Assembly (NCBI RefSeq): GCF_037976825.1
Contig: NZ_CP150269.1
Span: forward strand, 5,159,501-5,223,500
DNA: 64,000 bases
Source of the DNA: Paenibacillus sp. FSL K6-1330
GTDB lineage: Bacteria; Bacillota; Bacilli; Paenibacillales; Paenibacillaceae
Direction: 5' to 3'
In this document: positions 8,590 through 17,116 of the stretch, piece by piece
How positions within the stretch are numbered: the first letter of the stretch is position 1
Layout: every line of letters starts with the position of its first letter
The notes under the pieces: model-generated
Database searches by the model: none
What the model saw: the letters and a program-made list of their open reading frames with translations, nothing else
Told to the model about the DNA's origin: nothing
Translations under genes and position numbers: made by a program

Positions 8590-8606
8590 AGGGCTCCTTA
8601 GGTCGT

Positions 8607-9491
8607 TTATTCTCGACTAACCGTGCCAAAAGAAATCTTCATATTCGGCGCGTAAGTTAACCACGAATCGCTATCAAACACCTGAAACAGCTTAAGTTCG
8701 GCGGCATATTGGGCTTGTGCTTCTTCCACTGATAAACCTCTCTGTACCAACTGCTCCACTACCTTAATCGAATCCTCGAGTTCCTGCCCAATGCCTTCTT
8801 CCTTCAAGGACTGAAAAAGCCGATCTTTCTCTGCAGCGTCCATATTCTGGTCCAAAAAATTCACTTTGTCACTGACTCGGCACTCCACATTCCGTAATCC
8901 CAGCTGACTTAGGAATATCGGCAGCTTCATGCCGATGTTTCCGTCTTTTCCGCTATCTTTGGCGCTCTCTTCGTACAATTTCTGTAATATGCCTAGAGGG
9001 ACAACTTCAGAATGCTGGATTTCATCAAAGCCATAATTTGCCGTATTAGCAATCCAATGGGGCTCAAAACAAATGACTCGGCCACCGTACAGTACACTAT
9101 CGATCATTTTTTGAAGAATCATCCGAGGGTTTGCCATATGTAATAAAAATGCATGGCAGATCGCAACGTCATACTGACGATGCACAAACATGTCCTCAAT
9201 ATCTCCTTGAATGAATTCAGCGGAATAGGGCAGCTTATCAAACACCTCTCTTGCTTCCTTGATCAAATCTTCACCTTTGTCTATCCCTGTATAGGTTGAC
9301 CCTTCGGGTAATAGCGGGAGAAGCTTCAGTCCAAGATACCCATATCCACAACCATAATCCAGGATGTTAACGGGGGCATTCAATTTCCAGACGTTCTTCA
9401 CTAGAAACTCCAGGTAGTCATCGTTGTAATATAACCATCTGGTATTTCTCAAATATTCGATTTTAGAATCCCAGTAATATTCGGACATCAT
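8607..9491 (-). CDS. Class I SAM-dependent methyltransferase
   Basis: The 294-residue protein has a Rossmann methyltransferase domain: motif I ILDYGCGYGYLGLKLL near residues 42-57, the acidic ribose-binding loop (YTGIDKGEDLI) and the post-I aspartate region FIQGDIEDM, followed by a family-typical FLLHMANP. A C-terminal helical extension of about 100 residues ends VSFGTVSRE-like. The start has GGAAG upstream and two tandem ATGs. It begins two bases after the GrpB-family gene stops, so the pair is in one operon with the phosphatase. Substrate unknown. Confidence 0.85.
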   Translation of the reverse strand: MMSEYYWDSKIEYLRNTRWLYYNDDYLEFLVKNVWKLNAPVNILDYGCGYGYLGLKLLPLLPEGSTYTGIDKGEDLIKEAREVFDKLPYSAEFIQGDIEDMFVHRQYDVAICHAFLLHMANPRMILQKMIDSVLYGGRVICFEPHWIANTANYGFDEIQHSEVVPLGILQKLYEESAKDSGKDGNIGMKLPIFLSQLGLRNVECRVSDKVNFLDQNMDAAEKDRLFQSLKEEGIGQELEDSIKVVEQLVQRGLSVEEAQAQYAAELKLFQVFDSDSWLTYAPNMKISFGTVSRE

Positions 9492-9493
9492 CT

Positions 9494-10015
9494 TTACTTC
9501 CTTCCAGCATCAAGCCTTGCCTTATGGATCACTTCACGAATGAAATCAGCCTTGCCGTTGGTATAGGCCACGCGGTCATGTTTATATTGACTCTCAAGAA
9601 CTTTTTTTAAGGTACAATACTGATCCCTTGTATCCGGATGGTTCATTAAATACTCCCTGAATAAAATTTGGTCGTTCCACTGTTGGCCTTGATACTTATA
9701 AATATGAAGATGATGCGTCCCCGCCCGCCATTGCCCTCTTCTAAAGAACAGTCGTTCCGGAAACTCCGGTTTAAACACATATTCATACCCGATCCTGGCC
9801 AGATTCTCTATATATTGTTCATTTACTAGAGTTAAACTCAAAACACCAGCCATCATATCAATGGTCGGTTTCGATCCTAAACCCATCACAGACGTGCTCC
9901 CGATATGTTCGATATGGAAATCAAGTCCCTTCAGTGCTGACTCAATTTTAGCTTTTTCCCGTTCGAACTCGTCTTTCCAGTCCGGATTGTACGGTGTTAC
10001 AATAACTTCTTCCAT
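9494..10015 (-). CDS. GrpB-family (UPF0157) protein
   Basis: The 173-residue protein begins MEEVIVTPYNPDWKDEFERE and contains IEHIGSTSVMGLGSKPTIDM, the GST...KPxID signature of the GrpB family. This nucleotidyltransferase-like fold is also found fused to dephospho-CoA kinase in some bacteria. The length matches free-standing members. The start follows AAAGGAATA. No activity has been securely assigned to the family that I can rely on. It heads a run with the methyltransferase and phosphatase genes. Confidence 0.85.
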   Translation of the reverse strand: MEEVIVTPYNPDWKDEFEREKAKIESALKGLDFHIEHIGSTSVMGLGSKPTIDMMAGVLSLTLVNEQYIENLARIGYEYVFKPEFPERLFFRRGQWRAGTHHLHIYKYQGQQWNDQILFREYLMNHPDTRDQYCTLKKVLESQYKHDRVAYTNGKADFIREVIHKARLDAGRK

Positions 10016-10057
10016 GCGAATATTCCTTTCGATACATGATAAACCAATACGAAGTCC

Positions 10058-10312
10058 TTATATATTCCGTCTCAGCTTAATTTCAAACTCCGGCTTCGTG
10101 ATATATTCCATATAGACGACCTCTCGATTAAAATCCAGATACGCCTGAAACCGCGTACGAATGGCCGGGGGCTGTAATGTATTGGAGTACTTCATCCTTA
10201 GCGATCCAACGACTATCCGTCGTTTCTTCCGAAATCCTCAGCTCTCCACCCGTAGGTTTACACACAAAATCCATCATCACCTTCGTTGGAACCTCAGCAA
10301 CTCCGCTGTGTC
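10058..10312 (-). pseudogene. Frameshifted C-terminal remnant of a Nudix hydrolase
   Basis: On the minus strand the segment encodes VAEVPTKVMMDFVCKPTGGE, then LRISEETTDSRWIAKDEVLQYI, then breaks frame at a run of five G/C bases (10167-10171) and continues in another frame as RFQAYLDFNREVVYMEYITK to a stop at 10058. The pattern GGELRxSEE...W is the C-terminal half of many Nudix hydrolases; the Nudix box itself is missing. The remnant begins right after the SDR stop, so the front half was lost and the rest later shifted. Confidence 0.7.
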
Positions 10313-10336
10313 CCGATTTTCACAAGACAAGGCCCC

Positions 10337-11077
10337 TTAGATATCGTTATAATTTACAGTGCTTCCGGATTCAAAATCCTTGTCGATGATATGTAGCAGA
10401 TGCGCCCCGATTTCCTCTGTAGATAGCAGCTGTCCAGACTCATGCGCATGGGCGAAGGCTTTGGCCATTTCAAATTCCTGCTCATTTTTCCCTCTGGCCA
10501 TTCTTTGCATATCCGTGTCCACCATTCCAGGATTGACCGCAATGATCTCCACCGGGTTCTGCCGATTCCTTTGCTCGGTCCCAACACTCTGCGTAAACAT
10601 ATTGATCCCGGCCTTCGCTGTGCAGTATACGCTCATCGTAGGTGCTGGATATGTTCCGGAGCCAGAAGAGATGTTGATGATTTTCTTTCGAATGGAGAGC
10701 CCCTCCGTTTTCTTGATGAAGCTGGACGTTAAGATCATCGGCGCAATCAGACTGATTTGCACATTCATATGAATATCTATCGCATCGCATAGTTCAATGG
10801 CCTTCAGTGGTTCAAGCATGGACGCATTATTGATAAGGCAGATCATATCCGCATGATCGGCATCAATCTCGTCAAACACTCTATCCACAAGCTCCTCCAG
10901 ACCCAACGTATCGCTCAGATTATATACATGGTGACTGTATTTTGGATAGCTGCTCAATCTCTCGGACGTTCCTCTCGCGACCCCATGCACGACATGGCCC
11001 TTCTCTAGAAGCATATGGGCCAACTGCTCGCCGATTCCTCTCGAGGTTCCCGTGATTATGAAATGACATCCACTCAA
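10337..11077 (-). CDS. Short-chain dehydrogenase, benzil-reductase (YueD) type
   Basis: The 246-residue protein has the classical SDR plan: cofactor loop ITGTSRGIGEQLA near residues 8-20, LINNAS in place of NNAG, the catalytic Ser in INISSGSGTYPA, and the YCTAK active-site motif. After that comes NPGMVDTDMQ. The arrangement and length match the Bacillus YueD/benzil reductase subgroup, which reduces diketones with NADPH; the physiological substrate there is uncertain. The start is a TTG at 11077 seven bases after GGAGG. The adjacent Nudix remnant lies downstream. Confidence 0.85.
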   Translation of the reverse strand: MSGCHFIITGTSRGIGEQLAHMLLEKGHVVHGVARGTSERLSSYPKYSHHVYNLSDTLGLEELVDRVFDEIDADHADMICLINNASMLEPLKAIELCDAIDIHMNVQISLIAPMILTSSFIKKTEGLSIRKKIINISSGSGTYPAPTMSVYCTAKAGINMFTQSVGTEQRNRQNPVEIIAVNPGMVDTDMQRMARGKNEQEFEMAKAFAHAHESGQLLSTEEIGAHLLHIIDKDFESGSTVNYNDI

Positions 11078-11096
11078 TGTTTTAACCTCCGTTATT

Positions 11097-11573
11097 CTAA
11101 AAAGATAGCTTCATAATATATTCTTCCACTTCTTCACCACGAGCATGGGCATAGCCCTTATCTTCCCCCCAGATGATGAAGCCGTTTTTTCCCAGGATCC
11201 GGATCGAGGCGATATGATCTTTAACTGCGCGTGCATACAATGGACGGGTTTTGATATCTCTGATAAATAACGAAAGGGCTCTCGTCGCTATGCCTTTCCC
11301 CCAATATTCGCGCCCTATCCAGTAGCTAACTTCGGGCTGACCCATATGTTCGAAGAATAAAATCTGCCCGGCTACTTGTCCCTCATATAAAACGGTTTTC
11401 TTGATGATGGTCTCATCGCCTAAGATTTTGGCCCAGTGCGCATCAAAAGCTGCCTTATCCGAAGGATCTTTCGCTGTAAAAGCCGCCATGTAGTTTGCCT
11501 CAGGGTCCCGTTGATGCTCGAAAAATATATCAAGATCCTCTTCGAATACATCTCGCAAAAGCACATCGCTCAT
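11097..11573 (-). CDS. GNAT acetyltransferase, RimJ/RimL type
   Basis: The protein of about 158 residues has VSYWIGREYWGKGIATRALS, the acetyl-CoA pyrophosphate loop of the RimJ/RimL-like GNATs, and NGFIIWGEDKGYA near the C-terminus. The ATG at 11573 has GGGGTGA upstream; a GTG just before it is possible. It lies 19 bases before the SDR gene on the same strand. Substrate unknown; relatives acetylate protein N-termini, amino acids or drugs. Confidence 0.85.
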   Translation of the reverse strand: MSDVLLRDVFEEDLDIFFEHQRDPEANYMAAFTAKDPSDKAAFDAHWAKILGDETIIKKTVLYEGQVAGQILFFEHMGQPEVSYWIGREYWGKGIATRALSLFIRDIKTRPLYARAVKDHIASIRILGKNGFIIWGEDKGYAHARGEEVEEYIMKLSF

Positions 11574-11724
11574 CACTAGTCACCCCAGTCGCCTATTGTT
11601 TTCTTCCATCGTCTATACCTAATGGATTTCACATGAGACATCCGTTATCCTGCAACCATCGCACAATTTCCTAACTGCATTGTTATGCGAACCCAAAAGT
11701 GGCAGGAATAAATTTCTTGAAATT

Positions 11725-12198
11725 ATGAAGAATAGGGTCCAGAAGATTTCTCCAAACTTGTGGTTTGATCACCAAGCCGAGGAAGCAGCCCAGCATTATG
11801 TCTCTATTTTTAAAAATTCGCAGATCGAACGAATCACGCGTTACGGTGCAGAGAAGAATGACAATCATGAGTTTGCCGAAGGTGCGATCATGACTGTGGA
11901 TTTCCTGCTGGAAGGCCAACATTTTGTTGCCTTAAATGGCGGTCCGCATTTCAAATTCAACGAAGCCATTTCATTTATTGTTCATTGCGAGGCACAAGAA
12001 GAACTGGACTATTATTGGGAGAAGCTGTCTGAGGACGGTGACGAGAGAGCACAAGTATGCGGTTGGTTGAAAGACAAGTTTGGCGTATCGTGGCAAATCG
12101 TCCCGGCTAATTTAAGCGAAATGATAACCGACCCCGATCCGGCAAAATCGAAATCAAAAATCGATATGCAGACGTTGCAACAAGCATACGAGGGGTAA
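11725..12198 (+). CDS. PhnB/VOC-family protein (3-demethylubiquinone methyltransferase-like)
   Basis: The protein of about 157 residues starts MKNRVQKISPNLWFDHQAEE and contains YVSIFKNSQIERITRYG, MTVDFLLEGQHFVALNGG and WLKDKFGVSWQIVP, all typical of the PhnB subgroup of the VOC (vicinal oxygen chelate) superfamily. Database names such as 3-demethylubiquinone methyltransferase for this group are usually misleading. Enzyme role unknown. The start is uncertain: a TTG at 11680 in frame adds 15 residues, but the ATG fits the family better. It is a lone plus-strand gene between minus-strand genes. Confidence 0.8.
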   Translation: MKNRVQKISPNLWFDHQAEEAAQHYVSIFKNSQIERITRYGAEKNDNHEFAEGAIMTVDFLLEGQHFVALNGGPHFKFNEAISFIVHCEAQEELDYYWEKLSEDGDERAQVCGWLKDKFGVSWQIVPANLSEMITDPDPAKSKSKIDMQTLQQAYEG

Positions 12199-12200
12199 GG

Positions 12201-12227
12201 AAGGCTGCCTTTAGGGTAGCCTTTCAT
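12201..12227 (+). terminator. Weak terminator after the PhnB-like gene
   Basis: A stem AAGGCTGCC / GGGTAGCCTT with one mismatch and a TTTA loop follows the stop by three bases, then TTC. Confidence 0.5.
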
Positions 12228-12276
12228 AACCGTTGAAAGCTCTCTATCAGATCGAGACGGGACATTAGTGATTACA

Positions 12277-12720
12277 TCATAACTCCAGTTCATGCGTGAC
12301 TAGTTCATCATCCGCATTTTCCTTAAAACCTAAATTCTTATAAAATTCAGCTGCCTTGGGATTGTCCGTTTTCAAGACGAGTTTAGTATAATGGCTGCTC
12401 GCCATATGAATTACCGCTTCAACCAACTTTCTCCCGGCTCCATGACGCCGAAATTCCTTTAACACATACAATCTGCGGATCCTGCCGATGCTTCCGTCAG
12501 AATGCGGATCACGATTTAACCCGCAAATGCCAATGACTCTATGACCAACTCGACATTCAAACAAGGCTTCAGCTTCATGCTGAAACGTATTGATACCCTC
12601 TTTATATTCATTCACTAGCCTATGGATATTCCTGAATCCTTCTTCCTTGCTTTCAGTCAGGAGCTCGGTGATGTCTACTGCACCCAGGTCGGAAACTTCG
12701 TGAACGATCATGTTGTTCAT
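12277..12720 (-). CDS. GNAT acetyltransferase
   Basis: The 147-residue protein is a single-domain GNAT. Residues about 80-105 (RRLYVLKEFRRHGAGRKLVE) form the beta4-alpha3 acetyl-CoA site with R/Q-x-x-G-x-G/A, and KAAEFYKNLGFKENADDE is the typical C-terminal part with the Tyr that often acts as general acid. The start follows GGGGATAA. Substrate unknown. It follows, on the same strand, a small membrane protein and a methyltransferase. Confidence 0.85.
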   Translation of the reverse strand: MNNMIVHEVSDLGAVDITELLTESKEEGFRNIHRLVNEYKEGINTFQHEAEALFECRVGHRVIGICGLNRDPHSDGSIGRIRRLYVLKEFRRHGAGRKLVEAVIHMASSHYTKLVLKTDNPKAAEFYKNLGFKENADDELVTHELEL

Positions 12721-12771
12721 GGTATGTCATTATCCCCTGTTTCCCTGCAATTTTTATTATTTGTGTAGAGT

Positions 12772-13068
12772 CTAGTATTTAAAAAAAGTATTCAGAATGC
12801 CAATCGCTCGTAATTGATAATCCTTGTTATCTTCCGTATATATTTGTTCGACTCCCATATAAATGGCAGCATGTTTTATATGCCCTGACTTAAACCGGAT
12901 GTCCTTCCCGGATTTACTACATTTATTCTCTATCCCTGTGTTTACGCACGTAATTCCATATTCCTTCGACAACCATCTGTTGTAATCGGCCTCATTGGGG
13001 CAGGTAACTGCTAAAATGATGAGAACCAGTACCAATATTGCAACCATTCTTCTGATTACTTTGTTCAT
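12772..13068 (-). CDS. Small membrane-anchored protein (DUF4359-like)
   Basis: The ATG at 13068 gives 98 residues beginning MNKVIRRMVAILVLVLIILA, a single N-terminal membrane segment or uncleaved signal. Then comes NEADYNRWLSKEYGITCVN with two nearby Cys and a short hydrophilic tail. The NPxxxxY-like start after the membrane segment recalls the DUF4359 family; I hold this loosely. Its start overlaps the stop region of the upstream methyltransferase gene, and the longer in-frame reading to 13194 lies inside that gene and is unlikely. Confidence 0.55.
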   Translation of the reverse strand: MNKVIRRMVAILVLVLIILAVTCPNEADYNRWLSKEYGITCVNTGIENKCSKSGKDIRFKSGHIKHAAIYMGVEQIYTEDNKDYQLRAIGILNTFFKY

Positions 13069-13073
13069 AACCC

Positions 13074-13886
13074 TTATCGTTTCTGCCCAATATACAATAA
13101 ATGAGATGAGACCCCCAAAATGCTTGGGTTCTCCGCTTCCTGGTAGATCAGGTTCATGACTTCTTGGAATTCCTCTTCCCCACGGGACCGCCAATAATCG
13201 AACTGCTCTGCCTTGAAGGAGCCTGCTATACTTGACGAACCTATCAATTTAATCGTCTCGAAGCCATGCGATTCCATGAACGGCTTAACGTCCTCCAAGT
13301 TATAATAATACGCACCGGTAAATCTTCCTTCATCGTTATGATTGAATATACCGGTCCTAACAAATTCCTTAATGCTGCTGATATTATCATTCGGTTTCCA
13401 TTGTTCCGGAAATGATAATGATGTCATCAGATGCCGAATTCGAGTCATGAATGCCACAAATACATAACCGCCTGCTCGGGTAACACGATTCAATTCTCGG
13501 ACAGCCGTAGACCGATCTGATTCTGTCTGTAAATGGTATAACGGTCCCATCATAAGTGCACCGTCAAACAACTCATCTTGAAATAGGCTAAGATCGTTGG
13601 CATTGGCACGGTGAAACCCCTTGAACTGGCCTGTTAACTTGAATTCTTCGGCTTTAGCAGCCGCTATCTCGACTAATCTTGGCGTAAGGTCTGTTAAGGT
13701 CACATCGTAACCGTTCTTCGCTAATTCCATCGAATACTTCCCAGGTCCCGCACCGTTATCCAGCACATGACCTTTCTCAGGCAGCATACTCAAGATATGA
13801 TGCAAATTGACGATAAATTCAATGGGCTCCCTATCCAAGCGCCCCCATTCATCGAAGGCATTATAATAATCTATCACTTTGTTCAA
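13074..13886 (-). CDS. Class I SAM-dependent methyltransferase
   Basis: The protein has about 270 residues from a TTG at 13886, six bases after AAGGGGTG; a GTG at 13895 is the alternative. Motif I is VLDNGAGPGKYSMELA (Asn replaces the usual Gly/Glu after Asp) followed by VTLTDLTPRLVEIA and FDGALMMGPLYHLQ, the motif IV region with the common GPLYHL of this subgroup. The C-terminal half folds over the active site. Relatives are annotated as generic methyltransferases; substrate unknown. Confidence 0.85.
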   Translation of the reverse strand: MNKVIDYYNAFDEWGRLDREPIEFIVNLHHILSMLPEKGHVLDNGAGPGKYSMELAKNGYDVTLTDLTPRLVEIAAAKAEEFKLTGQFKGFHRANANDLSLFQDELFDGALMMGPLYHLQTESDRSTAVRELNRVTRAGGYVFVAFMTRIRHLMTSLSFPEQWKPNDNISSIKEFVRTGIFNHNDEGRFTGAYYYNLEDVKPFMESHGFETIKLIGSSSIAGSFKAEQFDYWRSRGEEEFQEVMNLIYQEAENPSILGVSSHLLYIGQKR

Positions 13887-13911
13887 CTGATTCACCCCTT
13901 CACTTACCTGA

Positions 13912-14310
13912 TTAACCCTTACTCGTCACTTCAATCCATCTAACGATGACTTCTTTTAATTGTTCTTTCTTCTCCTCCAGATCGTTTAAATTATAAATCT
14001 TCACGATTGCCCGATCATTAGAGGCCCATTCCAATAGAGTATCCTCAGGCATGGCTCCCTTGATGTCATGAGTTTGAACTTTTGGCCCACAATGAAAAAT
14101 GATGCGAAAGAAGCCTTTCCCTTGTAAATTCAATGTGATTCGGTCTTCGCCCTGAACGCAGAAGCTGGGTGCATTCCATTTGATCTGCTCGGTTATCTGA
14201 TCATCGACGCTTAATATGAAGCTTCTTACTTCCTCAATTTCAGCCTTTAATGGATGCTCAAGATGGTGAAGATACTCCACGACTTGTTCGTGACCTGTTA
14301 ATTTTGCCAT
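13912..14310 (-). CDS. DUF1801-family protein
   Basis: The 132-residue protein contains EQIKWNAPSFCVQGEDRITL, FFRIIFHCGPKV and DRAIVKIYNLNDLEEKKEQL, the pattern of the DUF1801/YdhG-like family: an N-terminal helix pair, then the IKWNxPxF strand and a C-terminal helix. The start follows AGGAGGAG. The biochemical role of this family is not established; some members were named iron-chaperone-like. It sits between two methyltransferase genes on the same strand. Confidence 0.8.
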   Translation of the reverse strand: MAKLTGHEQVVEYLHHLEHPLKAEIEEVRSFILSVDDQITEQIKWNAPSFCVQGEDRITLNLQGKGFFRIIFHCGPKVQTHDIKGAMPEDTLLEWASNDRAIVKIYNLNDLEEKKEQLKEVIVRWIEVTSKG

Positions 14311-14350
14311 CCATAACTCCTCCTCATATACTAAGGCAATTGAAAGGAAC

Positions 14351-15148
14351 TCATTTTACCCAGGTGGAATTCATACATAATTTCCTTGCCGTCAAGATCG
14401 GCTGATAGAAACCCGATTCCGAAGGCATATGCCATCTGATATCGGTGAATCCCGCTTCTTCCAATAGTCCACTTAATTCCGTTCTCAATAAAGCTCTATA
14501 GGATGTGCTGTTGACTTGAGTATTCCATGACCCATCAAGCTCTTGCATAATAAATTGGTTGGTTATATAGTGATTGCCAGCTTCAGCCCAATCCCAGACT
14601 TGAAAAACGATACGTTCTCCTTCATCCATAACTCGGGGCAACGTGGAGCGCTGTCGATTCTGCAAAATCTCGTCATAGTCCCTCATCGATATAATCAGTA
14701 GCCCCTTGTCTCTAAGCTTCTCATAGAAGTTCCGGCAAGCCACGCTTAATTCTTGGTCGTCCAGTAGGTGGGGAACAGCATTGTCAGCAGACAAAACGAC
14801 ATCGAATTGTCCAGGAACATCCTTATCCAGCGTCCTGAAATCCGCGACTCCAAAACGAACATGTACCCCAAACTTGTCAGCTTCCCTCTTCGCTCGCTCA
14901 ACCGAATTAGGGCTAATATCTGTTGCCGTTACAGTAAAATCATGCTGCGCTAATCCCAAAGCCTGTGTTCCTATCCCACATGATGCATCCAGGAGATCGA
15001 TCGGATCCTCATGGCCCTCTGTATATAACGAACGAATAAACTTATCGAAGAAAGCCCCCTGCCATTGAACGGTTTCATGCCAATTCTTAAATATCAGGTG
15101 ATATGTTTCCGATAGCTCATTGTAAAAATACAAGCTTGTGTCCTTCAA
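14351..15148 (-). CDS. Class I SAM-dependent methyltransferase
   Basis: The 265-residue protein has motif I DLLDASCGIGTQALGLA, the acidic loop TATDISPNSVERA and motif IV FDVVLSADNAVPHLL. The ASCGIGTQ motif with DNAxPHL resembles glycine/sarcosine N-methyltransferase-like enzymes, a loose similarity only. The start is a TTG following GGAGGGGATAAGG. The 190-base gap upstream holds nothing clear. Substrate unknown. Confidence 0.85.
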   Translation of the reverse strand: MKDTSLYFYNELSETYHLIFKNWHETVQWQGAFFDKFIRSLYTEGHEDPIDLLDASCGIGTQALGLAQHDFTVTATDISPNSVERAKREADKFGVHVRFGVADFRTLDKDVPGQFDVVLSADNAVPHLLDDQELSVACRNFYEKLRDKGLLIISMRDYDEILQNRQRSTLPRVMDEGERIVFQVWDWAEAGNHYITNQFIMQELDGSWNTQVNSTSYRALLRTELSGLLEEAGFTDIRWHMPSESGFYQPILTARKLCMNSTWVK

Positions 15149-15339
15149 CCTTATCCCCTCCTATGAACAATGCATGTTTTTATACGAGTATTGTTAATAA
15201 TGTGGAACCAAATCTTAAACCGTCTTTGGGAGCAAGCAAGAGTCCAAAAAATATGGGGACTAACGCCTTTTCAATAAATTTGCCCATTATGCTGATAATC
15301 TCCTTGGATTTCAGAATCCTTAATCAAGCTTCGTCTGAC

Positions 15340-16242
15340 TTAAGGCCCCTTACAAATATGTTCCACACGGTAGATGAACTCCCCTGCAAGTTCCAATTGT
15401 GAACAGGCGAATTCCATATCCCCATGACCTGCAATGGCGTAATCCACGTTGCCAAGTGTAGACATTAATATGCGGGCGGACAGTGCAAATCCAAAGGCAT
15501 CCCGGTCTGCCACAATGTCGGGACGGCTTATCATAAACCGGAATGTTGGCTCCTGCTCCCCTTTAAATAAAGCCAGATTTGCCACAAATGAAGCCAGATC
15601 CCAGTAACGAGGCATCAAGGATACATCTTCAAAATCCATCCAGAGCCAGCCCCTTGGGCTCGGCATTAAATTGCGGGCATGAGCATCGCCATGGCTGGGA
15701 GCTAACAGTTGGGATTCTGCGCGCATCTGTTGATCTATTTCATAAAATTTGTGGATTAATCGCTGTATCCGATCATCTGGATGATCGGATAATCGCGTAA
15801 CCGATTGATAGATCCTGTCCCACACACCCAGAATAGGGAGTTCTCCGGTATATTGCTCCATGGCAAGGGTTAATGTATTCACTATGTTGACCGCTTCACT
15901 CGGTGAAGGGAATGGGAGTGCTGTTTGAGGAATGTACTCCCAGAACGTCATCCAGTGCCCATCCAGCGCAAATGGTCCTTCTTGCGAGAAATGCACAGGC
16001 AGCAGCACTGGAACTCCCTCCTCGTGAAGATGAGAAGCTACGCGCAGCTCTTGTTCAAGTTTCTTGCCTATTTGGGGATCTTGTTCGGGGGTAAACGCAG
16101 CAACCCGGGCAACGATCGGATGAGGGGCCAAGTGAATGATGATATTTCCTCCGCAGCTTAAGATCTTTGGCATAACTTCAGTCAGGCCGAAATTCGCTGC
16201 AGCAGTTTGCAAGTGGGAACAAAGACTGTCCATGGCTGACAA
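15340..16242 (-). CDS. Aminoglycoside-phosphotransferase-family kinase
   Basis: The protein carries the APH catalytic loop as LAPSHGDAHARNLMPSP (HGDxHxxN) and the metal site WLWMDFEDVSLMPR. It phosphorylates an unknown hydroxylated substrate. I chose the TTG at 16242, which is placed correctly after AAAGGAGGTG and gives 300 residues; the GTG/ATG starts further upstream would bury that ribosome site inside the gene. The N-terminal lobe (ILSCGGNIIIHL, PHPIVARVAAF) has an Arg in place of the usual ATP-binding Lys, as seen in some relatives. It is distinct from the kinase at 2.4-3.2 kb. Confidence 0.8.
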   Translation of the reverse strand: MSAMDSLCSHLQTAAANFGLTEVMPKILSCGGNIIIHLAPHPIVARVAAFTPEQDPQIGKKLEQELRVASHLHEEGVPVLLPVHFSQEGPFALDGHWMTFWEYIPQTALPFPSPSEAVNIVNTLTLAMEQYTGELPILGVWDRIYQSVTRLSDHPDDRIQRLIHKFYEIDQQMRAESQLLAPSHGDAHARNLMPSPRGWLWMDFEDVSLMPRYWDLASFVANLALFKGEQEPTFRFMISRPDIVADRDAFGFALSARILMSTLGNVDYAIAGHGDMEFACSQLELAGEFIYRVEHICKGP

Positions 16243-16415
16243 GGCAGCACCTCCTTTAAACGGTAATAGCATCATCTTAAAGTTCTCATCGTCTACTTCA
16301 TTCTAATACGTCTACGACAATGATTATTGGGGTAACAACCTTTTTCAATCCGTTCAACACCTTCAGGATTCTATTTCACTCTGCCAGTGAGTTCCAGAGC
16401 TCCTCATACTGAAAG

Positions 16416-16453
16416 CAAAACCCGGCCTAAGATATTTCCTATCTAAGTCGGGT
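16416..16453 (-). terminator. Terminator hairpin after a Nudix gene
   Basis: The stem ACCCGgcctTAAGATA / TATCTaAGtcGGGT (16420-16453) is followed on the minus strand by TTTTGCTTTC. Similar stems recur at 21.38, 24.24 and 50.4 kb (see findings). Confidence 0.7.
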
Positions 16454-16486
16454 CATGTGGTGTTTGAGTATTTTTTTCTAATGAGA

Positions 16487-17032
16487 TTAAATCGTAACTC
16501 CCTCTTCCCGATACGGATTCAACAACGCCTCTCTCATCGCTTCATCCGTTTCAATCAAGGCACTGATCTGAATCGGGGTTTGTTCGACGAGCTTACCGTC
16601 CTTATATGTACAGCGATGATCATAGCAATTGGGATCATGCAAGATAAGTTCGAGCGAACCCGGTATATTGGCTGCAATTCCAACATTCGCATCGTCCGTT
16701 ATCCATTTAACGGGTTTCCAATCCAATATGCCTTCAGCTGTCGTGATTGGAGTATGGTAGATGTAATCCTCAGGCACCTCTGCTAGATATAAATACATAC
16801 CACCCGTAATAGAACCGTTGACGGACCAAGTCACTACGCCTTTAAAGGTTAGACTATAGTCTTGTAGATGTGTCTCTTCTTCCAGTTCACGTAACATCGA
16901 GTCTCGTGGGGTTTCGTTCGCCTCCAGCTTGCCTCCCACGCCATTCCAGCACCCCATCCAGGGCGGGGATTTACGATTCAACAATAAAACCTCATCACCG
17001 CGCCGAACAAAACAAATATTGTATTTAATCAT
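16487..17032 (-). CDS. Nudix hydrolase (8-oxo-dGTP diphosphatase-like)
   Basis: The protein of about 181 residues from an ATG at 17032 has the complete Nudix box: GGKLEANETPRDSMLRELEE then ET. The N-terminal strand MIKYNICFVRRGDEVLLLNR and the GCWNGVGGK phrase match MutT/YjhB-type enzymes that cleave oxidised nucleotides. Substrate not proven. An upstream start at 17056 (with GACCCA) is possible. It is followed by a terminator, so the gene ends its transcript. Confidence 0.85.
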   Translation of the reverse strand: MIKYNICFVRRGDEVLLLNRKSPPWMGCWNGVGGKLEANETPRDSMLRELEEETHLQDYSLTFKGVVTWSVNGSITGGMYLYLAEVPEDYIYHTPITTAEGILDWKPVKWITDDANVGIAANIPGSLELILHDPNCYDHRCTYKDGKLVEQTPIQISALIETDEAMREALLNPYREEGVTI

Positions 17033-17116
17033 TTGAAATGGATCCCCCTTCTGCATCGGTTGCTCTTATGTTAAGCTTCTGGTCTAATCTTCGATTGGCT
17101 TCTGTGCATCTTTATG

